Positions 12,619-27,140 are shown, numbered from the stretch's first letter. The stretch is 64,000 nt of DNA from Xenia sp. Carnegie-2017 (GCF_021976095.1 NW_025813447.1:6054349-6118348), one strand, 5' to 3'. Notes: generated from the letters alone by a model not told the origin. Program-made: numbers and translations.

Positions 12619-12870
12619 GGCAAGTGTTATTGCTTTTATTATCTACTTACACCACGTTCTGCAATATTGTTTAGCATTTAAGTCACGTAGGCTCAATAAA
12701 GTGGCGGTTTCAAACATTGACTTTCAACTTTTAAGACTCCATATTCAATCTTCAACCATTTCATCATTCAGTAAAATCAATAAATATGATTATGTTTCAA
12801 ATTTCTACTTCGAAGTCAAGGCTTCAAGTGTTCGAGCAAAGTCTTCATAGCAAATTATAAAAGGAAAGGC
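12619..12870. promoter_or_regulatory. Divergent promoter interval, SNRNP48 / FBH1
   Basis: Only about 250 bp separate the start codons of SNRNP48 (-) and FBH1 (+). Both genes must initiate in or close to this interval unless non-coding leader exons lie elsewhere. No TATA box at a convincing place was seen. A shared bidirectional promoter is inferred from spacing alone. Confidence 0.55.
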
Positions 12871-14318
12871 ATGCCTAAACTAAGAAAAAGACGAAAAGAT
12901 AATTATTTCGACGAAACTCAGAAACGCATTGACGCATTTTGTGTTCGAAGTCCGGATCGTCAGTACGAAAATACAAATTCTCGAAAACTGACATGTGACA
13001 AAATTGTTCGTGCTACGATCACACCGAAGTTTGCCCAGAGAAAAAAACAAACAATTTTAGCACCTTTTGCAAAGATCGATGTAATGAATTTCGGTGGTGA
13101 GAGCATTGCCAGTAAAAGGGAGGGTAGTCAAAGTACTTTTAGTTTGAACTCTAGCAGTGAGGAGTCTGAGTTGGAAATGATTAAGTCTTGTGAAAAAGCT
13201 GAACTCTGTATGAGCCAAGAAAATCTAAAAAATCGGTCTAAGTTGGATCAAGAAGATGCCGTTTGCCGAAATTTGTTCAAAAAGAATAGCAGTCACGAGG
13301 ACATAGATGATGCCGAAATCACTTGTATTGCTTTAAACAGTGGTGAATTCCTGTCAAGCAGTGATGATGAAGAATCTACTCTTGATATGATTGACTGCTG
13401 TGAGCAAGTAGAATTGACTTTGAGTCAAAAGAAGAGGAAAATAGAAAGCAGAAGTATTAGGAAGTCATATCATGATCATTCAACTATAGAAGACACTGAG
13501 TCAGAATTGGAAATCGTAGAGCATTGTGAAAGAGTCGAATTGTCTCTAAGCCAAGAGAAACGAAAAAAGAAAAGGGGGTTGGTCAAAGCCATGAAATTCA
13601 GCAAAAATCTACTTAATGACTTGGAAAATTGTACCTTTACCACTAAGACGGCCAGTGGTTGTTCTCAAATGAAAGGTGGTGATACTATGGAGCAAATTTC
13701 TAATCACAAAGGGATGTCATCATCTGTTACAGTTGTATCAACAAAATCAACACAATGTGCTGAAAATCCCCCTAAAAGCGACTCAAAGCATAGGTCGAAG
13801 AAAAGAAATTGTAAAAATGAGGGGGTTGAAAAGGCTAAAAAGTGGAAAAAACTTATCCAAATTGATGAAGGTGATGCTACTAATTTAAACTTCATGGAGG
13901 ATTTGCAATCAACCTTGTACGCAAAAAAATCAGCTAAGAATATGAACAAAATATCTTACAGTGCAACTAGTTCTTCTGACATGTTTGGTCTGTTTGGTGT
14001 GAATAGCTCAGACGATGATGAACTAGACAAGTGTCTAAGTAGAGAAATGTTAAACTGTTTTGAGAATTCCTATTTCAGTGATTTGCCTGATGAGATCTTG
14101 GAGAACATATTCTGCCAAATACCCTTAATTGACTTGTTGACCAGTTTGACGGTTGTGTGCAAAAGGTGGCACAGGATTATCTTGTGTGAGACATTCCTTG
14201 TATGGAAGAAGAAATATTATCGTTATAAGCATCTCTATGACAGCAGAGCTGAGTTTAATAAACTCATTGTAGAGAAGCAGTTGAACTGTGCTGCAACTTT
14301 CCCTACACAACTTTGCAA
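12871..14318 (+). CDS. FBH1: FBH1 exon 1: regulatory N-terminus and F-box
   Basis: A 482-codon exon ending phase 2 at AA|GTATGT. Residues 17-24 (QKRIDAFC) fit the PCNA-binding PIP pattern Q-x-x-I-x-x-F-x, with Cys in place of the second aromatic; human FBH1 has a PIP box in its N-terminus. Residues 98-116, 168-186 and 210-228 are three copies of one motif ([19 protein letters not shown] and relatives), each next to an acidic serine run. Basic clusters at 187-190 and 229-235 could act in nuclear import. The F-box lies at 401-450: [18 protein letters not shown], then [10 protein letters not shown], then [11 protein letters not shown]. The start at 12871 is the first Met of the frame. Confidence 0.93.
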
Positions 14319-17300
14319 GTATGTATACATGTTTTAATACACATTAGAGTGATGAAATGATAAATTGATCTGTAGATTGTGAACTTTATCTGTTGCAATA
14401 GAGGTGCTTTTTGCTCTCTGCTAATTACAGTTATCAAAAATGCAGGAATTTAGAGATATACTGGATAGTATCGGATGGTAGTCTACCAGATAATAACCAG
14501 ACACCGGGTATTAAACTTATTAGTTGCTAAAGCTCTAATATTGCATCTGTTAACATCATCTCCAAATAACAAATATTTCTAACTAAATTGATAAATAACT
14601 TTGGTAGCTAGCAAACATTCGCAGCTTCATCACTTAGCTAGCATCCCCCCGACTGCAGAATGAGTAATATTAAAGCACAGATTTCTGTTTCAGGTGAAAA
14701 AATTATTTTACATTTTGTTTCTTAAATGGTAATAAAAGTTTCCCAAAAATCTTGTAAATATCCAGCAAATAAAAGAAAAAAAAACACTCCAAAAAATATC
14801 ATCTTGCAAGCTCAAGACTCGAGTTATAAAAGCAGGAGACAAGATTTAAAGCAATATTTCGACTTTATTTCGAAGTCATTATCAAGCTAAGTGATTACTT
14901 ACAAGCATGCGTGATCTTAAATAGTTGTTACAAGGAAATGACGTAAGCAATGAAAAGAAAGAAAGGAGGTGTTACTGTTTAGAATTGCATCAATCAAATT
15001 AAGAAAAAAATAATGAGTTTCTTAGAAGCCTTCAGACCAGAATTTAGCTGAGGCTTTTTGAAATGTATATAAATCGCCCCAAGGAAAATCAAAACATTAG
15101 AATTGTTATGATGAAGATAGTGTAAAGTGTTAGTGTTATTAAGAAAGAGATCATGGGTGGAAAAAGAATGCATTGGATTTATGTCATTAATTGTAATAAA
15201 GTAAATGCAATTACCGGCACCTTACAAACGACTTATTCACAATACAAACAAACGATCAACTAAAAACATTACACTTCACACTAATTCGCAATGACAATAC
15301 ACAATTGACACCCACACATTACAACTAAAAACATCACACCTAAATCACACATCACAACTAAAAACATTTCACTTCACACTAATTCACAATGACAATACAC
15401 AATTGACACCCACACATTTCCTGTACACAGAATACAATGACGTAAGAACCAGATAACAAATACGGCTAACCTGACGTTTACTCCTCATTTGACTCTGAAG
15501 ATGACTACCGCTAAGGTTATCGAAACGTCAGTCAACAACAACAAAAACAGTCCTTCTCAGGACTATACTAATCTGGACGATCTACATTTACAAACATGTC
15601 ATTAATTGTGTCGTATAATTTGAAAACGTCAGTTATGTGTTGGGCGTCATGGCAGTTTGTTAGATGGTCATGAATGGCGCTTTTTGTAGTGGTCAGATTT
15701 TGCATGTTCATTAAGAATAGTTAGAAGGATTCTATTAGTTTAACCAATGAATACTTAAAACAGCCTGAACTAGTAAATTTAGTTATTAGTAATATTTATT
15801 TATTAATAAATTTATTAGTAATATTGGATAATTGTTTTTTAAGAAGGGTTATATTACTGAAAATTTTATCCCGGAAGAAAAAAGGTTTGATCCACGCAAT
15901 TTTACGACACTAAGGTTCAAAACTGTCGATGTGTGTATATTGACCGGTGTGGGTAGCCTGAGTTTGAAATTTCTAAATCAAGAAAATGGATTTTGTCATT
16001 TTTATAATCATCAAAAGTGAATTTTAAGTTTTTTTCTTTTATGTTTTGAAATTGTCGACTGGAAAAAGATTTTATCCAGCAAAGTTTACCAGATATTACA
16101 TATTGCCAGATAGGCACATATTACCATATATTGGATGCTGCATGGTTTCCAGATATGGCCCATCCATGCAGCAGTGTAAAAAAGCCTTCGATATAGGTGT
16201 TTGCTTCATGGAAAGGATTGTTAATTGAAGGGGGGCAATGTTAAACATGCACATTCTACTTCATCAGTTTTTGTTGAAATCAATTTTGATTACAGATACT
16301 AACATTTGAATGTATGAATATACTTAGGTCCCTCCTCCAATCATCAATCTTCCAAAATTCCTGTCTTTGGTGAAATGGAAACATTACTTTTTGTGGAAAT
16401 TGCTCTATAGGAGTGAAAGTTATTTTAGGCATTTACAACACTTGTGTAGGAAAAGGAGGATTTTTTGAACGCGGGAACACAAGGACATAGAAATGTAAAA
16501 AAAACAAATCCAGAGTTTGACCCAATGCATTTGGCGAAGAATTTTTCTACAGCTCTCTTAAGCATGCAAATCTGAAATTTGTTATAAAGCTTTTTATAGG
16601 ATATTTTAAACAGATAACCAACTTTCTTGGTATTATGTTAAAAAACAATTGCAAATTATGTATGCAAACACATGCATGTTGATTTTATTTTAAGATTGAT
16701 TTTTTTATTTGCAATACGTATGACAAGAAATATGTGCATTATCATTTATACATAAATATCATGATGTGGAAAACCTTTTTCATGAACGTGTTTATTTTAC
16801 TGGTCTTGACTACATAGATACGTGGAGTAATGCGTGGGTCGTCCCATAAATTTTTCTTGCAAACGAGCGAAGCCTCGCCTGTTCTTAGATCACAAGAAAT
16901 CAACCACTATATGTATTTATCCTTAAAATAGCTGGAGCAAACTTTAATTGATGCTGATGTTTCATGAATTGGCTGATTTTGCAGTGTTTAAATGTTTATT
17001 TCACATTTCTGCCTGTTTCTTTAAGATTCTTGGTCTCGTTTCGAATCTCTCGCCCGGAGCACACACAACTTTTGGCTGCATTGAAATTACATTCCAAGTA
17101 TCATATCATAGAGAAGTTTCTTCAAGTCGATGTTGAGGTATTTGATTTTGTTTTATCTATGGATTGTTCTCACACCGATGACATGAAGTTTATGCAAGAG
17201 CAACAGTCGACATTGTATGTGCACTTATAGTTTTAGCGAAATAATGTGCACCTATTAAAATGCTCAATATGTAAATGAATATTAAACGTATATTAATATG

Positions 17301-20300
17301 TGACTCATGTGAAATGTCAATGTAGAAATAAAAACGTGTCTTGAAACTTTCTTTAAACTTTTTAATAATTTTTTCCCGGAGTCGGGGAAGACGGTTTCGG
17401 TTAAATTATACGTCTGCAAAGCATCTGGTAGAGGGGTAATCATACCTAAGTATGTGCAGACTAGAAGCATGCAGTACAAAATATTTTCGGGTTTAGTGCA
17501 AAATACATTCGGATCCTCCCCCTCCAAAAAAAACGGCTCAATTTTCTCCTGAAAAATGGCAGTTCATTAAGTAGTAGATCGAAAATTTGGCTTTGCTATC
17601 TAAGTTTCAGAATATTAGCATTATCTGTTTCTTTATAAATTTATTATTCTTGCATTGAATGATGAAGGCATAAAAATTTACTTAGCACAACCTAACCCTT
17701 CGGTTAACTACGACTCCGGTGGCTACCTAGCTGTGTGCTGATATATGACGTACATGCACAGTTATACACCAGTGCCTGTCTGCGTGTTTAGCCACCCGGG
17801 CTCGTCGACCATACGTACAGGTGTATACAAGATTATTGTTAAAGTGTTTATAACATCAAATTTTACCACCTGTATTTTTCGATTGCATTGCAAAGGAAAT
17901 TTAAAATGGCTTGATAACTTCTTTAATAGGATTTTGTAATTTTTTTTCTTTCTTGAGATATGTAACTTTCAATATGCAAATGCATTGTTATGCATCACAT
18001 TGCGTAATTAGTTTTAGAAAAAACTAGTTTATGTCAAAACTTAAAATTAGAATATCTAATTTTGGAATTATACAGATATTTATGTAAACATGTATTCATT
18101 AAACTGTTGTCTTTATTTTTAAAACGCTCTAACGATGTGGGAAATTGATGATCTTTAAAATGTCATTATGCTAAGTGATGTCATAACGATGTCATTTGCA
18201 TAAAGAAAAAAGTCAAATATCTCCAGAAAAAAGTACAATAAGTTCGATTGTAATGAAGAGGCACATAGTCCTTTTAAACGTTCTTTACAATAGGATCAAA
18301 AATTTATGGTAAAATTTCGTATTATACTGAAACACTTTAAATTGTAGTTTTTGTTATGGTTATATTTTTCGTAGATGTAATTTTTTTTTGAGTTATTGCC
18401 CTCGTATATTTTCCAGCAGATATATTAAGATCTCTTGTTTTATGCAGGCTTTCAGCTGTTGGTCTGTGGTAGGATTGCTCTCGCTAGTATCAAACACCAT
18501 CTACGATATTCAAGAGATCATATTTCGTCTGTTGAAGTCGTCCTCTTGCTTTATCAATGATATTCTGGAATGCCTTCATTGCGTCGCTTTGATCTTTTTT
18601 GTTTTGTCAGAGAATCGACAAGACTTTTTTTCCAGGTATGCAGTGCTCCATATTTTGCAATTACTATGTTGGTTTAAGCATATGATTGTATTGGGAATGT
18701 TCTTTGGTGAGGGTGGTGGTTGCGAAGCTGAGCCCTTTTTTATAAACAAAGAGTGGACAAATAAGTGGCTCGTCTGTTAAAAAAACACGGTTACTTAATG
18801 AGATCAATAAATTACTGCCTGTTGCTTAGAGGTTTACTCACCCCTCCACTAATACCATCCCTGTAATTATGTCACTTTCAGCCGTCATTATCGACTCTAC
18901 TATGCTTTATATCTTCTGGAAAACTCATCTTATTGTACCCAGTCTTCTCTCGCATCTGCCTTGGAAGCCAACAAAACCGGACAACAAAGTATTCTCAAAT
19001 ACAGGTACTGTTATATTTTTACGTAATTTCTATTTTTAGCTCCTCTGAAGAGAAACTCTCGTCCAAATCAATTACAACATGTATGTATTTAATGTAAATG
19101 GTTTGAACCCGGGAGTATCGTTACATGTTTGTAGATGTAGATCGTCCAGGTTTGTATAGTCCTGAGAAGGACTGTTTTTGTTGTTGTTGACTGACGTTTC
19201 GACAACCTTAGCGGTAGTCATCTTCAGAGTCAAATGAGGAGTAAACGTCAGGTTAGCCGTATTTGTTATCTGGTTCTTACGCCATTGTAGTGTGTGTACA
19301 GGATATGTGTGGGTGTCAATTGTGTATTGTCATTGTGGATTAGTGTGAAGTGTAATGTTTTTAGTTGATCGTTTGTTTGTATTGTGAATAAGTCGTTTGT
19401 AAGGTGCCGGTAATTGATGTGTTCTGTTCAGGGGGGTTTGTTCCAACTTGTATACCAACTTTCTAATGTAAGCCGTTGTCTATAGTCAGTGCTGTATGTA
19501 ATGCATTTTGCCGAGTCCCAGTCAATGTTGTGCTTTGTGATTCGGTGATGTTCGGCAATGTGATTAGTTTTGTCTTGTTTCTTTGTAGCTCGTTTGTATT
19601 CAGTAAGTCTTATGTTTAAGTTCCTGCCAGTTTCCCCGATATAGGAGGCGTGGCCTGCAACCGCTTACAAGCAAATCAAAACACAAGCTACAATTCACTG
19701 AAACTTTTATTAAAAAACTGAGCACTATACAAATACCAGAAACTATATACTAGTGTCTTTTGATGTGAAATCACTGTTCACCAGTATTCCACTTAATCTG
19801 GCACTTACTTGTACAAAAACCTCATTACAAACACCACGGACGTACTGTCATTACCGACAGAAGACATTATAGAGCTACTGGAGCTCTGCCTCACCTCGAC
19901 TTACTCCCAGTACAAAGGTACACACTACAAACAATTACATGGAACAGCAATGGGCTCACCCGTTTCTGTTGTAGTTGCTGAAATTGTAATGTAATCTATA
20001 GAGGAACGGGCGCTCACGACTTACAAACATGCACTACCTTTTTGGTTCCGCTAAGTAGGTGACACAATGACTACACTACATGCAGATGAGATTGATGACT
20101 TTCACACTCACATCAACAAACAGAACAGCCACATACAATTTTCCAAAGATGTCAAAGAAAACGGAACTCTTTTTCTCGACTGTTTGGCAAAACAGGACAA
20201 TCAAAAACTACAAACAGTTAATCGCAAGCCAACACACACTGACCGACTACTAGACCAATCATCTTACAACCCTACATCACACAAAGCCACCACAATCAGA

Positions 20301-23300
20301 ACATTAACAAGACGTGCACAAATCATATGTGATTCACCGGACGCTCTACACAACGAAAACAACTATCTCAAACGTGTTTTTGACAAAAACAACTATAACT
20401 CTGACTTCATCTAACGCAACACTTACAAACTAAACGAAACGAACAACTCAGTGACAACAGCAACGATACCTTACATCAAAGGTACGTCTGAGACTATCTC
20501 GCGTATCTTACGACCATACAACATACGTGTCGCACATAAACCAATCACAACGTTACGACAAGTACTAACCAACATAAAGGACAAAGAACAACCCAACGAA
20601 CGACTAGGAGCAGTTACAAAATAAACTTCTCCGACTGCCACGCCTCCTATATCGGGGAAACTGGCAGGAACTTAAACATAAGACTTACTGCACGCAAACG
20701 AACTACAAAGAAACACGACAAAACTAATCACATTGCCGAACATCACCGAATCACAAAGCACAACATTGACTGGGACTCGGCAAAATGCATTACTTACAGC
20801 ACTGACTATAGACAACGGCTTACGTTAGAAAGTTGGTATACCTCTTGGAGCAAACCCTCCTGAACTGATTACAGCAATTACCGGCACCTTACAAACGACT
20901 TATTCACAATACAAACAAACGATGAACTAAAAACATTACACTTCACACTAATCCACAATGACAATACACAATTGACAATACACATTTCCTGTACACAGAA
21001 TACAATGACGTAAGAACCAGATAACAAATACGGCTAACCTGACGTTTACTCCTCATTTGACTCCGAAGATGACTACCGCTAAGGTTGTCGAAACGTCAGT
21101 CAATAACATCAAAAACAGTCCTTCTCAGGACTATACCAACCTGGACGATCTACATCTACAAAAATGTAACGATACTACCGGGTTCAAACCATTTACTTTA
21201 ATATATATGTATGTTATGTCGTCGATTGTTCATAATTCCAACAAGTTTAGTTCTCAAGTTATACATAAAATTGCAGGAATAATGACAATGATGGCTTAAC
21301 TATGTTTCTTCGTACAATGGACTGGTGGGCTAGCGGAATGCGTTGTATAATGAAATTGACGTTACTTGTTTGTTTCTATGTGCTTAGATTCTGTTTTTCC
21401 TAAATTTCCGAAGTTTATATATGACGTCATTTGTTATATAAGGCGCTGCTTTAGTATATTATTGAGCTGAGTGATTAATTTTTTCAGACCTAAATGTAGA
21501 AATAAAGGTAGGCACAAATATAAACACAAATGTAGGCATGAAGATAAATACAAAGGTAGACAAAAAGGTAGACACAAAAGTAGACATTGAGGTAGACATA
21601 AAGGTTAGATATCTACATTTCAAAAATTTCAACATGCTCCTTTCAATTCAAGCGTCTAATCAACGACACATTTAATCGGGTTATCGATCACCTCTCAAAT
21701 TGGGTGATTGATTACCTTTTTAATCTGGTAAAAAAAATTTTAATGGTTCTGGTAAGAACTTTCAAAAGAACACCTTATATAAATTCCGTTAAGATAGACA
21801 AAAAGGTAAACACTAAGGCAGTAAGAAAGGTAGACGAAAACATAAATATAACGCTAGACATTAACGAAAATATAAACATGGCATAACAGTAAACATTGAG
21901 GGGAGCGTAAACGTTCAATATCCTTATAACCGAAAGCACCCAATCTCTTTCATCGTTAATTAGGAAAGTGTAAAGGATCGGGAAATCAATGAGATTTTTA
22001 GTGCTATCGCTTGTGCAGAGTGCAAGCTGGTTTCACTGGAAGTCTGTCACACGCCCCCCTCCCCTAAAAAAGGCTCCCTCGAACTGGCAAACTTCATTCG
22101 ATCTCTAGCATTGATCATGCTTCACGGTTATAGCATGCTCCTAAAATTTGCACTACCTTGAGAAAATTGTGTTATATCCAAATTTCTTCCATGCTTTTTG
22201 TATTTTTGTCGCAAATATTGGCCGATCAATTAAAAATGTGCGTGTTTTTCTTATTTCAATTTTTGTTGGCGATTGATTTGCAGGGTTTCGTTACACTTTT
22301 GCAACCTAAGCATAAATGTAGTAGATATACAGCAATACAGAATGTATCGAAAAGTGTATCAATGTTTAGCTTGCTATAGTACGTGTGATGTTGTGTTGTA
22401 CGCTTGTATTATTAGATAGCAAAAAGAATGGGCTCTTTAGCTTTCCATTGATATATTTTTCATTTCATAAAAATCGGAAATGATCGAGTTCTCCTCGAAT
22501 AAAAATTTCTTGTCGAAATTTCAATTTTCCACCATTTGAGAATTGAATACAATTATTGAAGATGCTTAAGCATGGTTCACACGAGTGAAATTAGGACAAG
22601 CACAAGTGTAGACAAAAGATAAAACAAAGATAATCAACGAAACATGTGACATAAGCATCGACATAAGCGCAAAAAATTCAAGTATAAGCTAAGAGAAGAA
22701 CAAAAGAAGAACAAAAAGAAGATTTAAAGAAAATCCCAATGTCTTTGTCTTTATAACCTCTAGACCAATAGAAACAAAAGTCTCGACGTTCGTGCTTATT
22801 TTAGTCGTGTGAACCACGCTTTATGAAGGAAAGCAAGGAAAACCCCGCTATTTCAATTCTTCTTTTCGAAATGGCAGCGAAACTTTAAGCCAGGTTCACA
22901 CGAATAAAATAAGGACAAGCACAGGCGTAGACAAAAGATAAAACAAACAATCAACGAAGCATGTGACATAAGCATCAACATAAGCGCAAGCATAAGGAAA
23001 AATTGAACACATAAGCTAAAGGAGGAACAAAAGAACAACAAAAATATAAACAAAATCCCAATGTCTTTGTCTTTATAAACCTCTAGAGCAATAAAAACAA
23101 AAGTCTCGACGGTCGTGCTTATTTTACTCGTGCGAACCAGGCTTTATTAACTGCTCTCAATTTCTTGCTGTATGGTTTCTCAGGCTGCGTTTACTAAGGT
23201 GATCGATTTAGTCTATTTTATTATGTTTCTGACGTTAAACAATTTCATTGCTTTTAAATACAAAGAATATTTAATCTGCTACGATAGCAATCCAGTGTAA

Positions 23301-26300
23301 ACGGGGCCTCGGATTAGGCCTCCCTGTATTACGTAAATTTAGTTTTACGTTTATTACTGTTGCAGTGAGAAAACTGGGAGAACATGGCTGACTCATGAGC
23401 AAGTGCGAATAATGAATCACAACACCAAACCTGAAGATGTTCTGAAAATTGTCGCTTTTGCAGGTAGATTGAACTTTAAATTTTTTACTTATTTTTTTTT
23501 TGTTTTTCATACTCATTTTCATAGTTGAGTTTTGTTTTTTGAGGATGATGTTTAAGAAACTTTGTCCTCTTGGACATTTCCTAATTAATTGGGTTGACTA
23601 TAATACTTAACTAGAGTAGGTCTTTTTTACAGTTTAAGTAGAAAGCCTAAGCTTTCGTTTTGTTACTACTGCTCCCTCGTCCCAGGCTCGTGAATATAGT
23701 ATTGAACAAAAAATAGAGAATAATGTTTTAAATCGCAACGTTTCATAGGCAAATGTTATTGACTGTATATGTAATGGAATTTATATTTCAATTATGCATT
23801 TGTCTCCCGTGGAACATTCTTAATTGAAATACAAGGCAGACACACCCATCGAAATGAAATGGTTTTACAGAGTAACAGAACTGCGTTTAGATTGTTCTAA
23901 TTTCGTTAAATATACTCTAGGTTCGGGAAAAACGACGACACTTGTTGAGTATACGAAACTTCGTCCAAGCTGGAAATTCTTGAATGTCGCTTACAACAAG
24001 TACGTGTGTTTCCAGTTGTACAGTTCAATAATGAAGCAGCTACGTTTTTGTTTTTCATTCCCAATTTAAATCGGCACCTTAGCAACATTGTCATTTGCTC
24101 CTAGAAACAGTAAATTTTGACAGCCCTGGTTGCTTTACGAACGTATAGTAGCCGTATGTCGCGAATTACATTTTGTTTTCATAAGAATATAGGATGAAGA
24201 TATGCGTAATATTCAGTTTGTTTATACGTTAATTTTTAATTTGGATTCTTCGTAATCCTAGAAATACATTTTGTATAATTGAGCAAGGGAGGGGTGCATT
24301 TTTTGTGATAACACAATAACTTCTTTAACATGCTATGAAATTATTCGAGATCAAAGATTGGTGAGTGCCTCTTGACTAAACCTCCCCACCCCACTCCCCT
24401 CTCATGACTTGCCTCTGATTATTGCAGTACTAGCTAAATGAGGCGCTCATTCGAGGGCGGTGCTCGTTTGAAACAGGCCTGACTTCACTTCAGTTTAACC
24501 GGGTTTTTTTTGCACAATCAAATGATTTTTCCTCTCAAAAGCCGACCTCATCAATCTTTTCTTTTAGATCTGTCCAAGAACAAGCTTTGAGAAGATTTCC
24601 GGAAAACGTGGAATCACGTACCGTACATTCGTTGGCATTTGCAGCTCTCGGAAGAAAGTAAGGCTGCTGTAAATATTGCCATTTACCGTCTGAAGAAGTT
24701 TTTTATATACACATTGAAAAGTTCGGTGTTGACTTTGAACTTACAGGCGTTCTTTGAGAGAAATGTCACTATACATTTGGTATGCGTTTACTTATACTAA
24801 TTAACTTCGTAGAATGTTTGCAACTACGTTGAAATCACTGTCAATAAGTGGCGTAGCAAACTCGATGATTAGCGGGGGGGCACATATTTGTACGGACATG
24901 TTCTATACAATAACATATTAATGTTTGTAAATAGAGATCGTCCAGGTTGGTATAGTCTTGAGAAGGACTGTTTTTGTTGTTGTTGACTGACGTTTCGACA
25001 ACCTTAGCGATAGTCATCTTCGGAGTCAAATGAGGAGTAAACGTCAGGTTAGCCGTATTTGTTATCTGGTTCTTGCGTCATTGTATTGTGTGTACAGGAA
25101 ATGTGTACTGTCATGAATTAGTGTGATGTGTAATGTTTTTAGTTGATCGTTTGTTTGTATTGTGAATAAGTCGTTTGTAAGGTGCCGGTAATTGCTGTGA
25201 TCTGTTCAGGGGGGTTTGTTCCAAGTTGGTATACCAACTTTCTAATGTAAGCCGTTGTGTATAGTCAGTACTGTAAGTAATGCATTTTGCCGAGTCCCAG
25301 TCAATGTTGTGCTTTGTGAGTCGGTGATGTTCGGCAATGTGATTAGTTTTGTCTTGTTTCTTAGTAGTTCGTTTGTGAAAGTCATCAATCTCGTCTGCAT
25401 GTAGTGCTGTGATTGTGTCATCTACTGCATGCAGACGAGATGCAAACGAGATTGATGACTTTCACACTCACATCAACAAATAGAACAGCCACGTACAATT
25501 TACGAAAGATGTCGAAGAAAACGGAACTCTTCCTTTTCTCGACTGTTTGGTAAAACATGACAATCAAAAACTACGAACAACAGTTTATCGCAAACCAACA
25601 CACACTGACCGACTACTAGACCAATCATCTTACAACCCTACATCACACAAAGCCACCACAATCAGAACATTAACAAGATGTGCACAAATCATATGTGATT
25701 CACCGGACGCTCTACACAACGAAAACAACTATCTCAAAACGTGTTTTTGACAAAAACAACTATAACTCTGACTTTATCAAACGCAACACTTACTAACTCA
25801 ACGAAACGAACAACTCAGTGACAACAGCAACGATACCTTACATCAAAGGTACGTCTGAGACTATCTCGCGTATCTTACGGCCATGTAACATACGTGTCGC
25901 ACAAAAACCAATCACAATGTTACGACAAGTACTAACGAACATAAAGGATAAAGAACAAGCCAACGAACGACAGGTGCAGTTTACAAAATAAACTGCTCCG
26001 ACTGCCACGCCTCCTATATCGGGGAAACTGGCAGGATTTAAACATAAGACTTACTGAACACAAACGAGCTACAAAGAAACAAGACAAAACTAATCACATT
26101 GCCGAACATCACCGAATCACAAAGCACAACATTGACTGGGACTCGGCAAAATGCATCACTTACAGTACTGACTATAGACAACGGCTTACATTAGAAAGTT
26201 GGTATACCAACTTGGAACAAACCCCCCTGAACAGATCACAGTAATTACCGGCACCTTACAAACGACTTATTCACAATACAAACGATCAACTAAAAACATT

Positions 26301-26868
26301 ACACTTCACACTAATTCACAATGACAATACACATTTCCTGTACACACAATACAATGACGTAAGAACCAGATAACAAATACGGCTAACCTGACTTTTACTC
26401 TTCATTTGACTCTGAAGATGACTACCGCTAAGGTTTTCGAAACGTCAGTCAACAACAACAAAAACAGTCCTTCTCAGGACTATACCAACCTGGACGATCT
26501 ACATTTACAAACATGTAACGATACTCCCGTGTTCAAACCATTTACTTTAACATATTAATGCCTATTATTATATGGCTAGCGTCACTTCCGGCAAAATGGC
26601 GCGCTTTGACTAGCTCAGAAACATTTTTGCCGTAATAGACCACGGTCGAAAACGCGTCATTTTACAGTCTAATGTAAACAAACTTTGTTAAGCAAATAGC
26701 AAAACGGGAAAAAACGAAACAAAAACCGTTTGCGAATGTGAATCGAAGGAAACACACTTGGAAAACAGTTTAACTATCCAGATGATACAATTTGAAACGA
26801 TTTCTTTTTTGAAGAATGTTTTATGCAGTGCGGTGTTCGAAATTAAATGAAGATATGCTCTTCGCACT

Positions 26869-26906
<38 letters not shown>

Positions 26907-26907
26907 T

Positions 26908-26948
<41 letters not shown>

Positions 26949-27108
26949 AGTGCCGGTGCAGTGCTCTGACCAACTGAGCTATGAAGTCACACAGTGGTGA
27001 GCAGGTCGATTTTGTTGGGCTCATGTTTTCTCGTGAAAGGAATGTCATATGAAGAATGTTTTATGCAGTGCGGTGTTTGAAATTAAATGAAGATATGATC
27101 TTCGCACT

Positions 27109-27140
<32 letters not shown>

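Noticed and set aside
12488-12850. 120-codon + strand open frame ahead of FBH1
   Set aside because: It is the antisense of SNRNP48 exon 1 and of the shared promoter; no similarity or start context.
18388-18780. 130-codon + strand open frame taken as a whole gene
   Set aside because: Only 18448-18635 is coding (FBH1 exon 3); the rest reads through both splice sites.
26915-26990. tRNA gene on the minus strand (anticodon loop ccggcac)
   Set aside because: The acceptor stem needs an extra base, base 33 is C, and it is embedded in a repeat with a SINE tail; called a SINE head instead.
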